Shown: positions 5,465 to 5,564 of the stretch, piece by piece
How the letters are laid out: the number at the start of each line of letters is the position of its first letter
How positions within the stretch are numbered: the first letter of the stretch is position 1
Source of the DNA: Actinomycetota bacterium
GTDB lineage: Bacteria > Actinomycetota > Actinomycetes > Streptosporangiales > Streptosporangiaceae
Assembly: GCA_003168295.1 (NCBI GenBank)
Contig: PMST01000582.1
Location: forward strand, 1 to 5,564
Direction of reading: 5' to 3'
Length of the DNA stretch: 5,564 nucleotides
Notes under the pieces: model-generated
Databases searched by the model: none
What the model was told of the DNA's origin: nothing
The model's input: only the letters and a program-made list of their open reading frames with translations
Translations under genes and position numbers: made by a program

Positions 5465-5480
5465 TGGCGGGCACCGGCGG
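5423..5480 (+). repeat. 58-bp direct repeat, copy 2
   Basis: Matches 4777-4834 at 53 of 58 positions, ungapped and in the same orientation. It ends 30 bp before the ABC ATPase start. The dyad TCACC/GGTGA is at 5449-5464. Similarity stops sharply at 5481. Confidence 0.9.
5424..5452 (+). promoter_or_regulatory. Promoter-like element with overlapping dyad, copy 2
   Basis: TTGTCA (5424-5429), a 17-bp spacer and TGTCAC (5447-5452) repeat the layout of copy 1, with three changes confined to the spacer. It stands 58 bp upstream of the ABC ATPase ATG. The second hexamer is a weak -10, so an activator or an alternative reading as an operator is possible. Confidence 0.4.
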
Positions 5481-5510
5481 TCACGCTGGTCCGGAGGGAA
5501 GCTGGGTGGC

Positions 5511-5564
5511 ATGGACGACAACGGCGTTATCACGGTCAGGGATCTGCGGCGGCGCTACGGCGGC
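5511..5564 (+). CDS. Probable ABC transporter ATP-binding protein, first 18 codons
   Basis: The ATG at 5511 opens MDDNGVITVRDLRRRYGG and runs off the right edge. The pattern of a short acidic start, a VITVRDL strand and RRRYGG is the usual beginning of ABC ATPases. The Tyr before GG is placed like the A-loop aromatic that stacks on the adenine of ATP. The Walker A motif would lie beyond the window, so the assignment rests on the N-terminal pattern only. GGAGGG at 5493-5498 is a good Shine-Dalgarno sequence but sits 12 nt away, rather far; no better start is in frame. It lies just after the second 58-bp repeat. Export versus import, and the substrate, cannot be told. Confidence 0.6.
   Translation, partial: MDDNGVITVRDLRRRYGG

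Noticed and set aside
4933..5533. Minus-strand open frames across the small membrane protein, spacer and second repeat
   Set aside because: Arg/Pro/Ser-rich low-complexity products with no family features and no ribosome binding sites.
1..5564. tRNA, rRNA, CRISPR arrays, known riboswitches
   Set aside because: No cloverleaf, regularly spaced repeats or recognisable riboswitch cores were seen; the repeats present are the 58-bp pair and the recombinase-side block.

Overview
The window reads as chromosomal DNA of a high-GC actinobacterium (Streptomyces / Streptosporangiales type). G or C dominates third codon positions in the real genes, and the gene families fit. The genus cannot be fixed from this sequence.

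Layout, left to right. (a) 1-180, minus strand: N-terminal part of a serine recombinase (resolvase/invertase family) that runs off the left edge. A block of GTCTCA/TGAGAC repeats (189-277) lies just upstream of its start and is a candidate recombination or operator site. (b) 300-552, minus strand: two gene relics fused back to back out of frame, a helix-turn-helix tail and a HAMP segment from a large sensor kinase. (c) 3827-594, minus strand: a compact operon of four genes. In transcription order these are a DUF2127-type membrane protein with an N-terminal zinc-ribbon-like motif, a 57-residue overlapping small ORF with a strong ribosome binding site, an OmpR/PhoB-family response regulator, and a membrane histidine kinase joined to the regulator by an ATGA overlap. 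(d) 3841-4112: upstream region with no convincing gene. (e) 4113-4739, plus strand: 5'-truncated relic of a Tn3-family transposase (C-terminal ~205 residues). (f) 4740-5564, plus strand: a small two-helix membrane protein, strong hairpins, a GC-rich spacer, and the first 18 codons of a probable ABC transporter ATPase. A 58-bp direct repeat with promoter-like layout precedes both the small membrane protein and the ATPase.

How it works together: the kinase should sense an envelope or extracellular signal through its ~120-residue extracytoplasmic loop and phosphorylate Asp51 of the regulator, which then binds DNA through its winged helix. The DUF2127 membrane protein and the small ORF lie upstream in the same operon and may be accessory or sensed partners, which is inference. 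The operon is bracketed by recombinase and Tn3 debris, so the site has been rearranged repeatedly. The most original observations are the unannotated 57-residue ORF, the 58-bp duplicated promoter/operator-like element, the repeat block beside the recombinase, and the relic junction behind the kinase.
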